Counted from the stretch's first letter, positions 35,329 to 46,291 are shown. The stretch is 64,000 nt of DNA from Annulohypoxylon bovei var. microspora (GCA_022836615.1 MU405247.1:227536-291535), one strand, 5' to 3'. Notes: generated by a model from the sequence alone, not told the origin. Numbers and translations are program-made.

Positions 35329-35841
35329 ATGCGGATGGCTGCCTCAAGATTGTCGATGCTCGACAGGGCGCAGACATTCCCTCGCATCAATAAGCTGACG
35401 ACGAATAGCCGGTCCGAGACATGGATGACTGCCGATGCCAGCCCGTACTCTCAGATGGAGCAGAAACGAGTCTGCTATCCAAACCTAGAGCCATGGTGCT
35501 CACGAGACGGAGAACGGAGCTTGGGTAACGAACATGAGGCTACTATCAAAGGCCTAAAAGCAAAGGATGGCTCCTTAGGATTAGGGGCTGAGTTGCGGGA
35601 GAAGTGGTCGGTGAAGTTTGAGGGGGCAAATAGGCGGGTAGAAGGCTCTGATACTGCCGCTGTGCCTACGATTATGGTAGTGACCTGGGATGAGAATGAT
35701 CGAGAATATGGAGCTGGGGATGAGGAGTTATGGACGCAAGCGTGCAAGAATATGATGACTTTCTTAAGGGAAAATGGCGCTGCTTATTTTGGAGTCGAGA
35801 TCGTTTATTGGGATACGTTGGATTATCAAGTTGTGTCTTGA
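35329..35841 (+). CDS. hypothetical 170-aa ORF
   Basis: The frame opens with ATG and ends at TGA. The C-terminal half looks protein-like and helical or aromatic (VPTIMVVTWDENDREYG, then LWTQACKNMMTFLRENGAAY and FGVEIVYWDTLDYQVV), while the N-terminal half is polar and unremarkable. I do not recognise the family. There is no signal peptide, membrane span or catalytic motif. It could be the last exon of a longer gene whose 5' exons are hidden in 34.7-35.3 kb, or a decayed copy of one; I found no compelling splice acceptor to decide. Low to moderate confidence that it is expressed. Confidence 0.4.
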   Translation: MRMAASRLSMLDRAQTFPRINKLTTNSRSETWMTADASPYSQMEQKRVCYPNLEPWCSRDGERSLGNEHEATIKGLKAKDGSLGLGAELREKWSVKFEGANRRVEGSDTAAVPTIMVVTWDENDREYGAGDEELWTQACKNMMTFLRENGAAYFGVEIVYWDTLDYQVVS

Positions 35842-36111
35842 ATTGTGTGATGATATGAAGCTATTCCCATGCTCCTAATGGACCAATGAAACGTGGTGTC
35901 ATTAGTAGACTAACAAGAGCTTTATAACTAGGTAGTTTTTAATTACGGACCGGACCAAGAATTTCCAACCTGAATGCAAGCCCGGTCGCCGATCTCGGCA
36001 CTAGTCCGGATCTAAACCGAAGAAATTATTAAATTACCTATGATAAGTGAGATTTCGTCGACGTCACCAACTTCCTAACTTTCCGCTTCATACCCCAATG
36101 TAGCACCCACA

Positions 36112-37167
36112 ATGGCGGGCGACCAGAAGCAGAAGCCGGCAGAGGTTAAGAATTACAAGGGGTTTGTAGCCGGCGTCTTCTCTGGCATCGCCAAGCTTTC
36201 GGGTGAGTTCCCTTTCGCTATGGATTTCACATCTAGTGAACCTGAGTCGACATCGCTGACATGACCTCTAGTCGGCCACCCCTTCGACACGATAAAAGTG
36301 CGCCTCCAGACAACCGACCCCTCGCGCTTCAGCGGGCCGCTGCAATGCGTGGTGCAGACGCTGCGCAACGAAGGGGTGCGGGGTCTGTACAAAGGCGCGA
36401 CGCCGCCTCTCGTCGGGTGGATGTTCATGGACAGCATCATGCTGGGGTCCTTGACCGTGTACCGGCGGCTTCTCGCCGAGCACGTCTTCTACCGGCACTT
36501 GACGCCGCACTCCCCTTCCGTACCCTCCAACGTAAAGCCCGAAACCGAGGGCCCCATCGCCGCGACCTCGCACGCGGCCGCGCACCTGCCGTCGTACGGC
36601 CACGGGCTCGCGGGCGTGATGGCCGGCGGCACGGTCAGCTTCATCGCGGCGCCCGTCGAGCACGTCAAGGCGCGCCTGCAGATCCAGTACTCGGCCAAGA
36701 AATCCGAGCGCCTGTACTCGGGGCCCGTGGACTGCGTGCGCAAGATCTACGGCGCGCACGGGATCGCGGGCGTGTATAAGGGATTGTTAGCTACGCTGCT
36801 GTTCCGTTCCTTTTTCTTCTTCTGGTGGGGCTCTTACGACGTTCTCTCGCGGGTCATGAGGGATCGGACGAGCCTCAGCGCGCCGGCGATCAATTTCTGG
36901 GCCGGCGGGCTGAGCGCTCAGGCTTTCTGGTTGACGAGTTATCCGAGCGATGTTGTTAAACAGCGTATTATGACGGATCCTATGGGTGGGAAACTAAACG
37001 ATGGCACGCCAAGATTCAAGAGCTGGTGGCAGGCGGCGCAAGCCGTGTATAGGGAGGGCGGTGCTAAGGGGTATTGGCGAGGGTTTTTACCGTGTTTCTT
37101 AAGAGCATTCCCCGCCAACGCAATGGCTTTGGTGGCATTCGAGGGCGTTATGAGGGCACTGCCATAA
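36112..37167 (+). CDS. mitochondrial carrier family (SLC25) transporter
   Basis: Two exons, 36112-36202 and 36272-37167, with a GTGAGT...TCTAG intron, give 328 aa. Three tandem carrier repeats are visible. Repeat 1 begins GFVAGVFSGIAKLSVGHPFD and continues TIKVRLQTT. Repeat 2 has LAGVMAGGTVSFIAAPVEHV followed by KARLQIQYS. Repeat 3 has FWAGGLSAQAFWLTSYPSDV followed by VKQRIMTDP. The Px[D/E]xx[K/R]x[R/Q] signature is intact in all three (repeat 2 has E). The HPFDTIKVRLQT start resembles the carnitine/acylcarnitine and ornithine carrier branch, but a specific substrate cannot be assigned by eye. It should sit in the inner mitochondrial membrane. Its 3' end faces that of the eL22 gene across about 240 bp. 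GC content rises sharply in exon 2. Confidence 0.92.
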
Positions 37168-37404
37168 GAAGGCGAGATACCATTTATATACGGAATTTCG
37201 AAGACAAAGCATAGCAATTGGACGATACAAATCACTGGAGGGATAAAACAAAAGATGATGGTTGCTTGCACTGGCGAATTTTATTCCTCGGAATCCAAGT
37301 CTATCTGTGATAGCATAAAAGAGCCTGTCCTACGCCGAGTCCATGCACTACCGCCAGTTCCCGCCAGTTTTTTCCCCATCCATCCGTCATAAAAGTGTGG
37401 CCGT

Positions 37405-38010
37405 TTAGTCCTCATCGTCATCAGCCTCGTCGTTAACGACGTTGAAGAACTTGAGCTCGTACACTCCCTTGGAGGTAGAGACAACACGGAGCCAGTCACG
37501 GAGCTGCATCTTCTTGAGGAACTTCTTGGTCCTGAACGCAACGAGTGTTAGTATTCTCGAGCATGGCTAGAATAACGTTATTCAGAGATGTACTCACAAG
37601 TACTTGAGGTATCGACCAGAGAGCTCGTTGTGGGCAATGATTTCGATCTTGCCCTCGCCAGCCTGCTGGATGACGATGGTCTCGCCGAGGTTGCCAGTGC
37701 GGCCCTCAACCTTGATCTTGTCCTGAAGGAACTTCTCGAAGGCAGCGGTGTCGAAGATCTTGTCGCTAGCGGGCTGCTGGGCGTTGATGACGAACTGATG
37801 CGCCTATGAGCATTTCATGCGTTTTAATCGAGGGAATTAATGGGTGAGAGCTTACCTTCTTCGTCGTCTTGGCCTGCTTGCCGGACTTCTTCTACATGAT
37901 GGAAAAATTGACCTTAGCCTACTACTTCACGCCATGATCTCGCCGAGTACCAGAGAGACTGGGCCAGCAGCAAAGCGGTGTCAGGTAATACATACGGTTT
38001 GGGGAGCCAT
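37405..38010 (-). CDS. RPL22: 60S ribosomal protein eL22
   Basis: Four exons on the minus strand, 38010-37996 (15 nt), 37891-37856, 37803-37598 and 37531-37405, give 127 aa, the usual family length. The spliced product starts MAPQTKKSGKQAKTTKKAH. It contains the conserved FVINAQQPASDKIFDTAAFE, GNLGETIVIQQAGEGKIEI and FLKKMQLRDWLRVVSTSKGV, and ends with YELKFFNVVNDEADDDED. The basic start and acidic end are typical of eL22, a peripheral large-subunit protein near the exit tunnel that contacts 25S rRNA. Several introns packed into the 5' end are common for fungal ribosomal-protein genes. No part of the model conflicts with the family. Confidence 0.95.
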
Positions 38011-38623
38011 TTATAATGATGTGAATTTTTTACGCAAAGAAGTCGAATCCTGCGCTTAAAGATTGAGATGGTTGACGGTCGAATATTGCTGGCGAGAAAA
38101 GCGTCTGTTGAAGTGAGGAAAAGAAAAGTTCGCGCAATTTTGATATTAACTTTTTTGGTGTATCGAAAAACGAGGTGGGGCTGATAGGGCAAGCTAAAGC
38201 GGCCATCGAAGTGTCTGTGCTTCAACGTGACCTATGTAGGTATATACAGTATCCGATATACAGTGTAACCGATACGAACACACTGTAATTTAGTCGGGTC
38301 CCGCGCATGACCGTGGCTGCAGCTAAAACATGTGGAAGCCTCGGCTGGTGTCACTAATCCCTGTCCTCTTAAGTGCTGGACACGACTGATAGCAAGGAAA
38401 CTAGGTAGGAGCGTCTTTCTTGAACAGGTATTTACTAGGTAGCGTAGCAACCAATAAATGAAAGACAAAGCACCTAAACATTGAAGCTAACTCGTCATTG
38501 CAGCTCCCAGACAGAGTTTCAGTCATAGATAATTCATATTCGTCTCTTCGTGCTTACCTACATACTTCACTGTTACACTTCATGCCGTGTCTTTGACTTA
38601 CACAAAATCCCATATTTTCAATC
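38011..38623. other. divergent promoter region, eL22 and aldehyde dehydrogenase
   Basis: About 0.6 kb between the two start codons. The side next to the aldehyde dehydrogenase gene is C/T-rich with short leader-like sequence. Open frames on the minus strand (37914-38225, 38232-38468) are not ATG-anchored genes with motifs. No clear element was recognised. Confidence 0.5.
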
Positions 38624-40287
38624 ATGACCTCTGATATCAAGATTGCCGCCTTCGAGGCCACGCCCATTGACAGCATTGCTAAAATTGCTGCCACATCCCG
38701 CGAGTCTTTCAAATCCCAGAAGACGAAGGATCTCGAATGGCGACTTATACAGCTTCGAAAGCTCTACTGGGGTCTTACGGACTATACTCCAAAACTCCAG
38801 GCCGCCTTGAAGAAGGACCTTAGCAAATCGCCTCACGATGCAATTCTATCCGAGATTCACCATTGCATTCAAGATTTGAATCTATCTCTCAAGAAGCTGA
38901 AGGAATGGGCTAAGGATGACAGGAGTATCGAATATGATTGGACCTTCACGGCCGTCAAGCCACGCATCAGAAAGGAACCTCTTGGCGCTGTCCTAATTAT
39001 CGGACCTTACAATTTTCCCCTAATGCTGAACATCGCACCTCTTATTGGTGCTATCGCGGCAGGATGCACTGCCGTCATCAAGCCCTCGGAGAGCGCACCG
39101 GCGACCGCCATGGTAATGAAGGAGATGGTCGAGAATTATCTTGACCCAACATCCTTCTTTGTCGTCAACGGAACTGTACCTGAGACTACTGCCCTGCTTA
39201 ACGAAAAGTGGGACAAGATATTCTACACCGGAAACAACGCCGTCGCGAGGATCATCGCGAAGAAGGCAGCCGAGACTCTTACACCAGTCGTCCTCGAGTT
39301 AGGAGGTCGAAACCCCTCGTTTGTCTCCAAGTCTTCCGATTTAGCACTAGCTGCAAAACGTCTCCTATGGGGCAAGACTCTCAACGCCGGCCAAGTCTGC
39401 TTATCACAAAACTATGTGGCTGTCCAGAAGGACGTGGTTGAGGATTTCATCAAGTACCTTAACGCAAGCTACAAGGAATTCTATCCCAACGGGGCCCAGA
39501 CAAGCCCCGATTATGCGCGCATCGTCAACGAACGGCAATTCGACCGCATCAAGAACATGGTCGATACCACTAACGGCAAGATTGTCCTAGGCGGGGAGAC
39601 GGATAAATCCGATCTCTACATCTCACCAACTGTCGTCCTCGTAGATTCTACCGATGACCCTATGATGACGGACGAATCCTTCGGCCCCGTGTGGTCCATT
39701 ATTCCCTACGATACTCTAGAAGATGCCATTAAGATCATGCACAAGGTCGACCCCACACCTCTAGCGCTCACTACATTCGGATCAAAGGTTGAGAACGAGA
39801 GAAGTGAGTGCCAAACAGAAAAAAGGAAAGAGAAAACTTATATACTAAACCTCCGCTAACAATACCCCTAGTCCTCAGCGAAGTAACCTCGGGCGGCGCC
39901 ACCATCAACGACGCGTGGTTCCACGGGGCCATCGCCACGCTGCCCTTCGGCGGCGTCGGCGAGTCGGGCACGGGCTCGTACCACGGGCGCGCGTCCTACG
40001 ACTGCTTCACGCACCGGCGCACCGTGGTCGAGGTGCCGGGGTGGATGGACAAGCTGCTGCGCGTGCGCTACTCGCCCTTCTCGCCCTCCGACTTCAAGCG
40101 CCACCTGTGGATGACCAGCTCCAAGCCCGACTTCGACCGCGACGGCCGCCCCGTCTCCCGCCTGCGCTACTGGGCCTGGCTCGTCCTCGGCCTCGGCGGC
40201 CCCTCTGCCAAAGGTGCGTTGCTGCGATGGCTCCTCCTCCTCGCCTCCGCCTGCGCCGCCTTCTCCCAGTACCGAAGCCGGTTTTAG
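38624..40287 (+). CDS. fatty aldehyde dehydrogenase, ALDH3/Hfd1 type, C-terminal anchor
   Basis: Two exons, 38624-39803 and 39872-40287, joined by GTGAGT...CCTAG, give 531 aa. The enzyme oxidises long-chain aldehydes to acids with NAD(P)+. The fold is complete: GPYNFPLMLNIAPLIGAIAA and KPSESAPATA (cofactor region), the general-base motif LELGGRNPSFV with Glu225, and the nucleophile motif GQVCLSQNY with Cys259. The C-terminal half has DESFGPVWSI and FGGVGESGTGSYHG. As in Hfd1/ALDH3A2, there is a hydrophobic end (WAWLVLGLGG, then LLRWLLLLASACAAF) followed by basic residues, consistent with a tail anchor in the ER, lipid-droplet or outer mitochondrial membrane. Base composition jumps at the intron: exon 2 is far more GC-rich than exon 1. 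Confidence 0.93.
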
Positions 40288-40897
40288 GACGGGTCGGCGC
40301 GCGGCGGAGACCGACGGCTTCCCGTGATTGCGAGACTGTGCTTGATGTTCGCTTTGGCTGACCGGTGAAAAAGATGACGGACCCCGAGCGAAGCTCTGAT
40401 TTCGCGTTTCCTAGACGCGATCGAATTTCTGCTTTGTTGCATTTGTACAATACTGTCCGCGCGAGACGAGATACTCTCGCGCCCCTGTTGCATTGCATTT
40501 CATGGGCTTGTGGTTGGCTTTTCGCTACAAAACCCGAGCCAAATCTGTTGTTGATTATTAGGAGAGGGGGCTGTGGTTTTTCTCCCACGCGAGCTGGGAT
40601 GGAAAGGTGCATCGATGAAAAGCCGGAGCATAGTGAGAACGGTGTCTTAATAAGTGGCCTGACCACGCAATGAATTTGTTCTGGCATTAAACAAATAAAA
40701 TCAAACTTCTTCCATGTGCAATGTTGATGGTATCTTGATCTTTATTTGATATAAGTCTGCTAGTTAGGAGACATTAGTCTCTCCCCCAAAATTCTACATC
40801 AAATCTGCTAGCGTGGAGAGCTCACACGGCATGGATATACTCCCGAGGGTTATTTGTCCCCTGGCCTTCTCGCCAACCTCCGCACAACAGACCGTCC
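40288..40897. other. convergent 3' region
   Basis: About 0.6 kb between the stops of the aldehyde dehydrogenase gene (+) and RRP4 (-). Minus-strand frames here (40094-40687, 40284-40493) are shadows or chance. Nothing else is recognised. Confidence 0.5.
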
Positions 40898-42031
40898 CTA
40901 CCGGCCCGTAAGCGTGTCAGCCAACCTCTTCCCCTTCTCACCCCCCAGATACAGCGTCTCCTCGCCGTCGCCGTCGGCCCTCGCCATCTCAACCGCCTCG
41001 TGGTACCCGGCGACGACCATGTCCTCGTCGACGCGCAGGCCGTTCTCGACGAGGGCGTTGACGACGCCGCGCACGCGCGCGATCTCGCGCATCGTGGGCG
41101 CGGGGATCGCGTCGTTCTGGCTCGAGTACACGTTCAGGCCCACGCTCTCCTCGATGCGCGTGATGCCCGGCCCCGTGCCCTCGGCCGCCGGCCCCTCGCC
41201 GTCCACGTGCTTGCTGATCCAGATGTACCCGTTGACCCCCAGCACCACGTCGACGCGGTCGCCGTCCCCCGCCGCCCGGCTGGTGTCCAGGATGAACGTC
41301 TGCCGCTTCGCGCGCACCACGCCGCCGCCGCCGCCCGTCCCGCTGACCGCCATGAACACGCCGTTGCGCAGCTTGCCGAAACGTAGACTTCGCGTGTGCA
41401 GCACGGCCCCGCCGTCCCCGTACAGTTGTTGGACTTCGGCGACCAGCAGCTCGCCCTCCGAGAAGAAGGTCCGGATTTGTAGTTCGTCGGTCTCGGTGCG
41501 GCGCCGCTGGATGCCGCCGGGCAGGTTGACGGCGCTGAGGGGCAGCTGCGCGAGTAGGGAGGCGCCGACGTCGACGCGCCACCGTTTCGCTTGCACTTCG
41601 ACGATGCGGCCCACGACTAGGTCGCCGATCTCCGGGGTGTAGCGCGCGCGCAGGGGCCGCACCGAGAGCAGCTTGTTCGTCTTGGAGAGGGTGCCGGCGA
41701 CGGAGGACTTTATGGCGGGGGGGTCGGTCGTGGTATATGTGCCGTGGCCGCTGTGGGAGGGGGTGTTGCGTTAGCTTAGGTCTCGAGTAGATGGTAGGTA
41801 GTAGGGGGTACGAGTATTTGGGACTTACCGCATCCACTGCGGATCTTCTGTGATTATTTCGCCGGGCGTCACGATCGAGTCATCGCCTGTCCTTCGAGCC
41901 CGTTTGCTTGGGCGCATGGAGATGTCACCCTGCAAATCCACCCCTCCGTCTGAATCTGAGTCCGAACCATAGCTGGAATCCCTAGGGCCGTGTACCGGGA
42001 CTGCGGCCGGTTGTAATATCGTAATTGGCAT
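40898..42031 (-). CDS. RRP4: exosome complex subunit Rrp4
   Basis: Two exons, 42031-41829 and 41750-40898, joined by GTAAGT...CACAG, give 351 aa. The N-terminal extension is acidic and basic (SDSDSDGG, RPSKRARR) and is followed by the Rrp4 N-terminal block GTLSKTNKLLSVRPLRARYT. Next is an S1 RNA-binding domain (GDLVVGRIVEVQAKRWRVDV, then LPGGIQRRRTETDELQIRTF) and a KH-type domain with the diagnostic GVNGYIWIS (G-x-N-G). Rrp4 is one of the three cap subunits of the RNA exosome and helps thread RNA to the core in nucleus and cytoplasm. A Gly-rich stretch (SGTGGGGGVV) sits between the S1 and KH parts. It is transcribed head-to-head with the peroxin gene, 560 bp apart. Long antisense frames over this gene come from its high GC. 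Confidence 0.94.
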
Positions 42032-42591
42032 TTTGGTGGTGTTCGCATGTAGCGGGTTTAAGGTTGAAGAGGTGTTGGTGTTGGTGTTGGTTGCGTCGTT
42101 AGAAATATTTTTGTTTGTAGCTCAGGCACTAACCCCTGTAATTCGACCCTCTTTACCCCTGCAAACCCCAGAGCAGAAGCGTGCCCCGCTATTTGTTGGT
42201 GCTCTCAGCTCCACTTGCCTTCTATCGATACGCTAATCCTACCCAGTAACGTCAGAGGTGTCGGCACTGGTAAGAACATCCGACAGTTCTGTCCTTCCTC
42301 TTAGGCAGCTTTCATTAGCATGTGATTCATTCCATCCAGCCACTTCACCTTTCTTTCCCATATCTCACCAAGACGCGAAACTATTCAATGTCGATACTGC
42401 GGTTATGCCGTATCTTAAAAACAGATAATGACACAGTCTCATTAAGCTCATGAGGTCAAGCTGGCTAGGGGTTGAAGCTGTTTGAAAGCTCCCTAGGTCA
42501 TCGCCTTACGTCACCGCGAGACCTTGAACGACACAAACAGATCGAATATTTCGCAAATAGGTATATCTGATCACGGCACTATAGAGATAAG
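42032..42591. promoter_or_regulatory. bidirectional promoter region, RRP4 and Pex24-family gene
   Basis: The two start codons are 560 bp apart and face outwards, so both promoters must lie here. The RRP4 side has GTTGGTGTTGGT-type repeats near 42072-42091. The peroxin side is AT-richer. No specific binding site could be assigned. Confidence 0.5.
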
Positions 42592-44115
42592 ATGGACGAC
42601 TATAACGCGGACGTATTCGTCAACCGCGACGATCCCATCCCGACCGTGGTCCTCGACGGTTCTACGCTGCCCAGACCGCGCACGCCTTCAACTCCGGCAG
42701 AGCACTCCGACAGCGAGACCCCGTCGCTGCGTACGAGTCTCCGAGGCCGGTTCTCGGCTTTCAAGGAGAAGGCCAGGATCCAGGACCAGCTAGTCGAGAA
42801 GCTATTATCCCAAGTGGTGCCCCTCGACGACGCCCACATCCCGCAAGATGAACCCGCCCCGAAGGGCGAGAACCCAGGCGTAGTACGTCCCAACTTCAAC
42901 CTGCCCACCATGTCGAACAACTTCCGCCGCTTCAACGCCCGGATCGGCGTCGTCTTCGTGTTCCAAGCCCGGGCCATCCGCGTGCTGTCCTGGAAGCGGC
43001 CCACCCACACGCTCTCCTTCCTCGCCATCTACACCTTCCTGTGCCTGGACCCGTACCTGCTGCCGCTCCTGCCCCTGACCGTCATGCTCGTCGCCATCCT
43101 GATCCCCAACTTCGTGGCGCGCCACCCCGCCGCCGAGTTCAGCCTGTCGAGCGAGCAGGCCATCGGCTACTCGCCGCACGGGCCGCCCCTCGCGCCCGCC
43201 GTCACCGTCAAGCCCGTCAAGGAGCTGAGCCGCGACTTCTTCCACAACATGCGCGACCTGCAGAACAGCATGGAGGACTTCAGCCAGCTGCACGACGCCG
43301 TCATCCGCCTCGTCGTGCCGCCCACCAACTTCAGCGACGAGGCCCTGAGCAGCGCCCTCTTCGTCGCCCTCTTCCTCGCCTGCCTCTTCCTCAGCATCGC
43401 CTCCAACGCCCTGCCCTGGCGCTTCATCTTCCTGGCCCTCGGCTGGGCCGCCACGTGCGCGGGCCACCCGGCGCTGCAGGGCGCGCTGCGGGGCGCGCGC
43501 GAGACGCACATCCACGCGCGGGAGCAGGAGGCGCGCGGCCTCGCCGAGCGCTGGGTCGCGCGCGACGTGATCCTCGACGAGGCGCCCGAGACGCGGGAAG
43601 TGGAGGTCTTCGAGCTGCAGCGGCGCTCGGCCGCCGCCGGCGAGTGGGAGCCCTGGCTGTTCGGCGCGTCGCCGTACGACCCGCTGTCGGCGCCGCGCAT
43701 CGCCGGCGACCGGCCGCGCGGCGCGCGCTTCTTCGAGGACGTGCTGCCGCCCCGCGGCTGGGAGTGGAGCGAGAAGAAGTGGGCGCTCGACCTCTGGAGC
43801 CGCGAGTGGGTCGAGGAGCGCATCATCACCGGCGTCGAGGTCGAGACCGAGGGCGAGAGGTGGATCTACGACATCTACGACGAGCAGGCTGTTAATAGGG
43901 TGGGAGTCGTCGAGCAGCCGGCTTCGACGAAGGGGAAGGATAATGGTGGTAATAATAGTGATAATGGTGGCAAAGATGGAGATAAAGCGAAAGCGCCGCC
44001 GCCGAAGCCTAGCTGGGAAGAGGGCGAGGATGGCGATGGTAGGAGGGGCGAGTGGAGGAGGAGGCGGTGGGTTAGGTTGGTTAAGAGGAAGAATATTCCG
44101 GAGACGCCGGCGTGA
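42592..44115 (+). CDS. Pex24/Pex30-family peroxin with dysferlin-like C-terminal region
   Basis: A single exon of 507 aa from ATG 42592. Residues about 125-180 and 255-300 form two long hydrophobic hairpins (HTLSFLAIYTFLCLDPYLLP, then LLPLTVMLVAILIPNFV; ALFVALFLACLFLSIASNAL, then WRFIFLALGWAATC), as in reticulon-like Pex23/24/28/29/30 peroxins. Residues about 325-440 resemble the dysferlin-type tandem: VEVFELQRRSAAAGEWEPWL, then FEDVLPPRGWEWSEKKWALD and WIYDIYDEQ. The tail is low complexity and basic. These proteins reside in ER regions contacting peroxisomes and regulate peroxisome number and budding. That role is taken from the family; which paralogue this is remains open. The start is supported by the conserved acidic N-terminal segment. 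Confidence 0.85.
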   Translation: MDDYNADVFVNRDDPIPTVVLDGSTLPRPRTPSTPAEHSDSETPSLRTSLRGRFSAFKEKARIQDQLVEKLLSQVVPLDDAHIPQDEPAPKGENPGVVRPNFNLPTMSNNFRRFNARIGVVFVFQARAIRVLSWKRPTHTLSFLAIYTFLCLDPYLLPLLPLTVMLVAILIPNFVARHPAAEFSLSSEQAIGYSPHGPPLAPAVTVKPVKELSRDFFHNMRDLQNSMEDFSQLHDAVIRLVVPPTNFSDEALSSALFVALFLACLFLSIASNALPWRFIFLALGWAATCAGHPALQGALRGARETHIHAREQEARGLAERWVARDVILDEAPETREVEVFELQRRSAAAGEWEPWLFGASPYDPLSAPRIAGDRPRGARFFEDVLPPRGWEWSEKKWALDLWSREWVEERIITGVEVETEGERWIYDIYDEQAVNRVGVVEQPASTKGKDNGGNNSDNGGKDGDKAKAPPPKPSWEEGEDGDGRRGEWRRRRWVRLVKRKNIPETPA

Positions 44116-44806
44116 GTGGGTGGGTGGGTGGATTTTGAATGGTTTGGGTAGTAGATAGTTTATATTTATACGACATGAGAATCAAGTGATCTGGGTATTG
44201 TGCCTGGTGTATGGTTAATGTGAGAAGTGACCGGACCGGCTTGACTCGAGTTGATGTGTTATATGTTAACTATGACTTTTTCGTACTTGTGGGTATTTTA
44301 AGTATTTACGTACGTGTCTACTTCAGAATAGAGAGATGAAGCAATTGGTTCTTAGTGGCGTGGAATTTAAGTCACAAAAGTAAAAGTACCTAATTTTCAT
44401 CTTTTCCTACCTTATTGATAGGTAGGTATATATGCATAAATAGTTATACGTAAAGTTAAGTCCTCGCTTAAGAAAGGGGAGAAAGAAGTCACTTTAGAAT
44501 ATTTCCTGTCTGAGGAACTACTACTTATAAGAACAAATATAATGTCATGTCACAAGGCAAGAAACGTTTATAGGGTACCAATTTTGTGTTTATTACTATT
44601 CAGATGTGCTAAGGGGGGTTATATTCAATCTATTTGGGTATCGGTGTATCATGTCAGGTGTTATGCTGGTGCTAACTTACCTGATTATCTGTAATCATTG
44701 TCTGTGCTCGTTGTGTGTATCCATAACTCCGGGATTAACTAGATTTGGTGATCTATTAAAGCAATAAGGGTTTCAAATTCATTGGGGGGTGGATTGCGTA
44801 GGTACC
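44116..44806. other. convergent 3' region
   Basis: About 0.7 kb between the peroxin stop (+) and the F-box stop (-). The sequence is AT-rich with one TAGGTAGG word near 44420. No gene signals. Confidence 0.5.
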
Positions 44807-45253
44807 TCACTGAAGCGTAAGGCCGGCGTCCATCAACAACTGCAGAGCCTCGTCGTGGTTGAAACGGATGGCGTACTGCCACGCAGGCGACAGACCCAAC
44901 TCGTAGGAACCATGGATGGCCTCGGGGAACACCGCGAGGTAGTTCTGGACGATGATCCAGATGTTGTAGACGGGCTGGTGCCTGCGGAGGTACCAGTTGA
45001 GGATGGAGTTGAACGGCCGCACCATCAGGTAGACCTGCCTCCGGGTCTGCCCTACCGGCTCGATGTACTCGCGGAAGAGCTCCGCGTCGAGGAGGTAGCA
45101 CTCGCGGTCCGGGTCCATCCTGTTCATCATGGCTCTGCTCGTGGCTGAGAGGTGCAGGTAGTCGGCCGGGTCCCTGAGGTATCTGAGGATCTGCTGGAAC
45201 AGCTCCTCGGGCAGGTCGAATAACGGGGTCTGGGAGTTGTTAGGGGGCGCCAT
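44807..45253 (-). CDS. small F-box protein
   Basis: A 148-aa single-exon gene. I start it at ATG 45253 (MAPPNNSQ) because upstream in-frame residues to 45403 are AT-rich leader-like sequence and the F-box follows directly. Residues 12-50 fit an F-box: LFDLPEELFQQILRYLRDPA, then DYLHLSATSRAMMNRM. The remainder (AWQYAIRFNHDEALQLLMDA) looks like a single ankyrin unit. The F-box should bind Skp1 in an SCF ubiquitin ligase. With only one ankyrin-like unit, the protein is much shorter than typical fungal F-box/ankyrin proteins and may be a C-terminally truncated member; no in-frame continuation was found after the stop. Confidence 0.75.
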   Translation of the reverse strand: MAPPNNSQTPLFDLPEELFQQILRYLRDPADYLHLSATSRAMMNRMDPDRECYLLDAELFREYIEPVGQTRRQVYLMVRPFNSILNWYLRRHQPVYNIWIIVQNYLAVFPEAIHGSYELGLSPAWQYAIRFNHDEALQLLMDAGLTLQ

Positions 45254-46291
45254 TACGACTGAGTTGTTTTCTTTGAAGTTGATTTGAGTTGTGATGAAAT
45301 TGTTTTTGAGTGAATGTAGTAGATTTTGAAGTGTTAGTAAGAGGTAGAGAGTGAAGGTTTGTAGCGAGATGAAGAAAAAATTGACTATTGACCGAGATCC
45401 CATCTTGCTTATATATCCGATATGAATTATAGGTGTTTAGTAACAGTTATTTCGTTTTATAACTAGGAGATTTGTTTACCTATGCCGGTTCTTATACACC
45501 TAAGTTGTTTTTACACGAAAGCTCTCGTATCCTCTCAACTGAGAATAGATTACCCCTTCTCGAATAACTACGTTACCTTGATTTACTGATCAAGCGGCTG
45601 GCAATGACCTTCAATAGCCTACTGAGATGATCAATAATAATAATAGTTGGTTATATTAACTTTGGGTAGGTCAATTGCGTATATCTAGTAGAATTTACAT
45701 CGGCAGTCCATGGATACTTACGAATACATTAGTACAATGGAGAACCAAGTCGAAGTGTACAGCTTCCTTATGCTGCATCATTTAGTTCTACAATGCCATT
45801 GTCAAATATCATCAAAGGGACATCAGGTCAATCGCGTTGTCGTGTTCATAAGGCATGTCAAAGACACAAGGGGGTGAGTTGTCGTTGAGAGCTGACTAAT
45901 CCTTAGATGCCGGCCCCCCTTTTTACCCCTGAGCCGGTCACCTATAGAAACAAAGCATCATAAGTCTTGGCATGTAACTGCGCTCCAGAGTAACCCTATT
46001 CAAATAGCAGAATTCACACATAGGAAAGCAACTTCTACGTAATGTACTCGAAATTGGATCCGATGGACCATAGAAGTGACAGCCACTTAAGGAGCGCTAT
46101 AATTGTGCGAATTAATTTTCAAATTTCTCACATCTCCAAAAACGTAGGAAATGAGGGTATCCTAACTCGCGCCAGCTCGCTCTCACACCTGACTTCAACT
46201 CTAATAATATCGGAGCAGCACGTCTTCAGAAAATCCGCCCAGTAAAAGTTCCTAAAGAAATCCGACCAATCATCAGACCGTAACTTCATCG
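45254..46291. other. intergenic spacer
   Basis: About 1.0 kb. It is AT-rich, with the F-box promoter on the left and the GGPP synthase 3' end on the right. The short frame at 46042-46245 has no motif. No repeats or RNA genes seen. Confidence 0.5.

Noticed and set aside
40854..41642. 262-codon plus-strand frame opposite RRP4
   Set aside because: RRP4 on the minus strand has clear S1/KH motifs and a proper intron. The antisense frame exists because of high GC and has no motif.
42805..43515. 236-codon minus-strand frame opposite the Pex24-family gene
   Set aside because: Low-complexity Glu/Gly/Arg composition typical of antisense to GC-rich coding; no motif.
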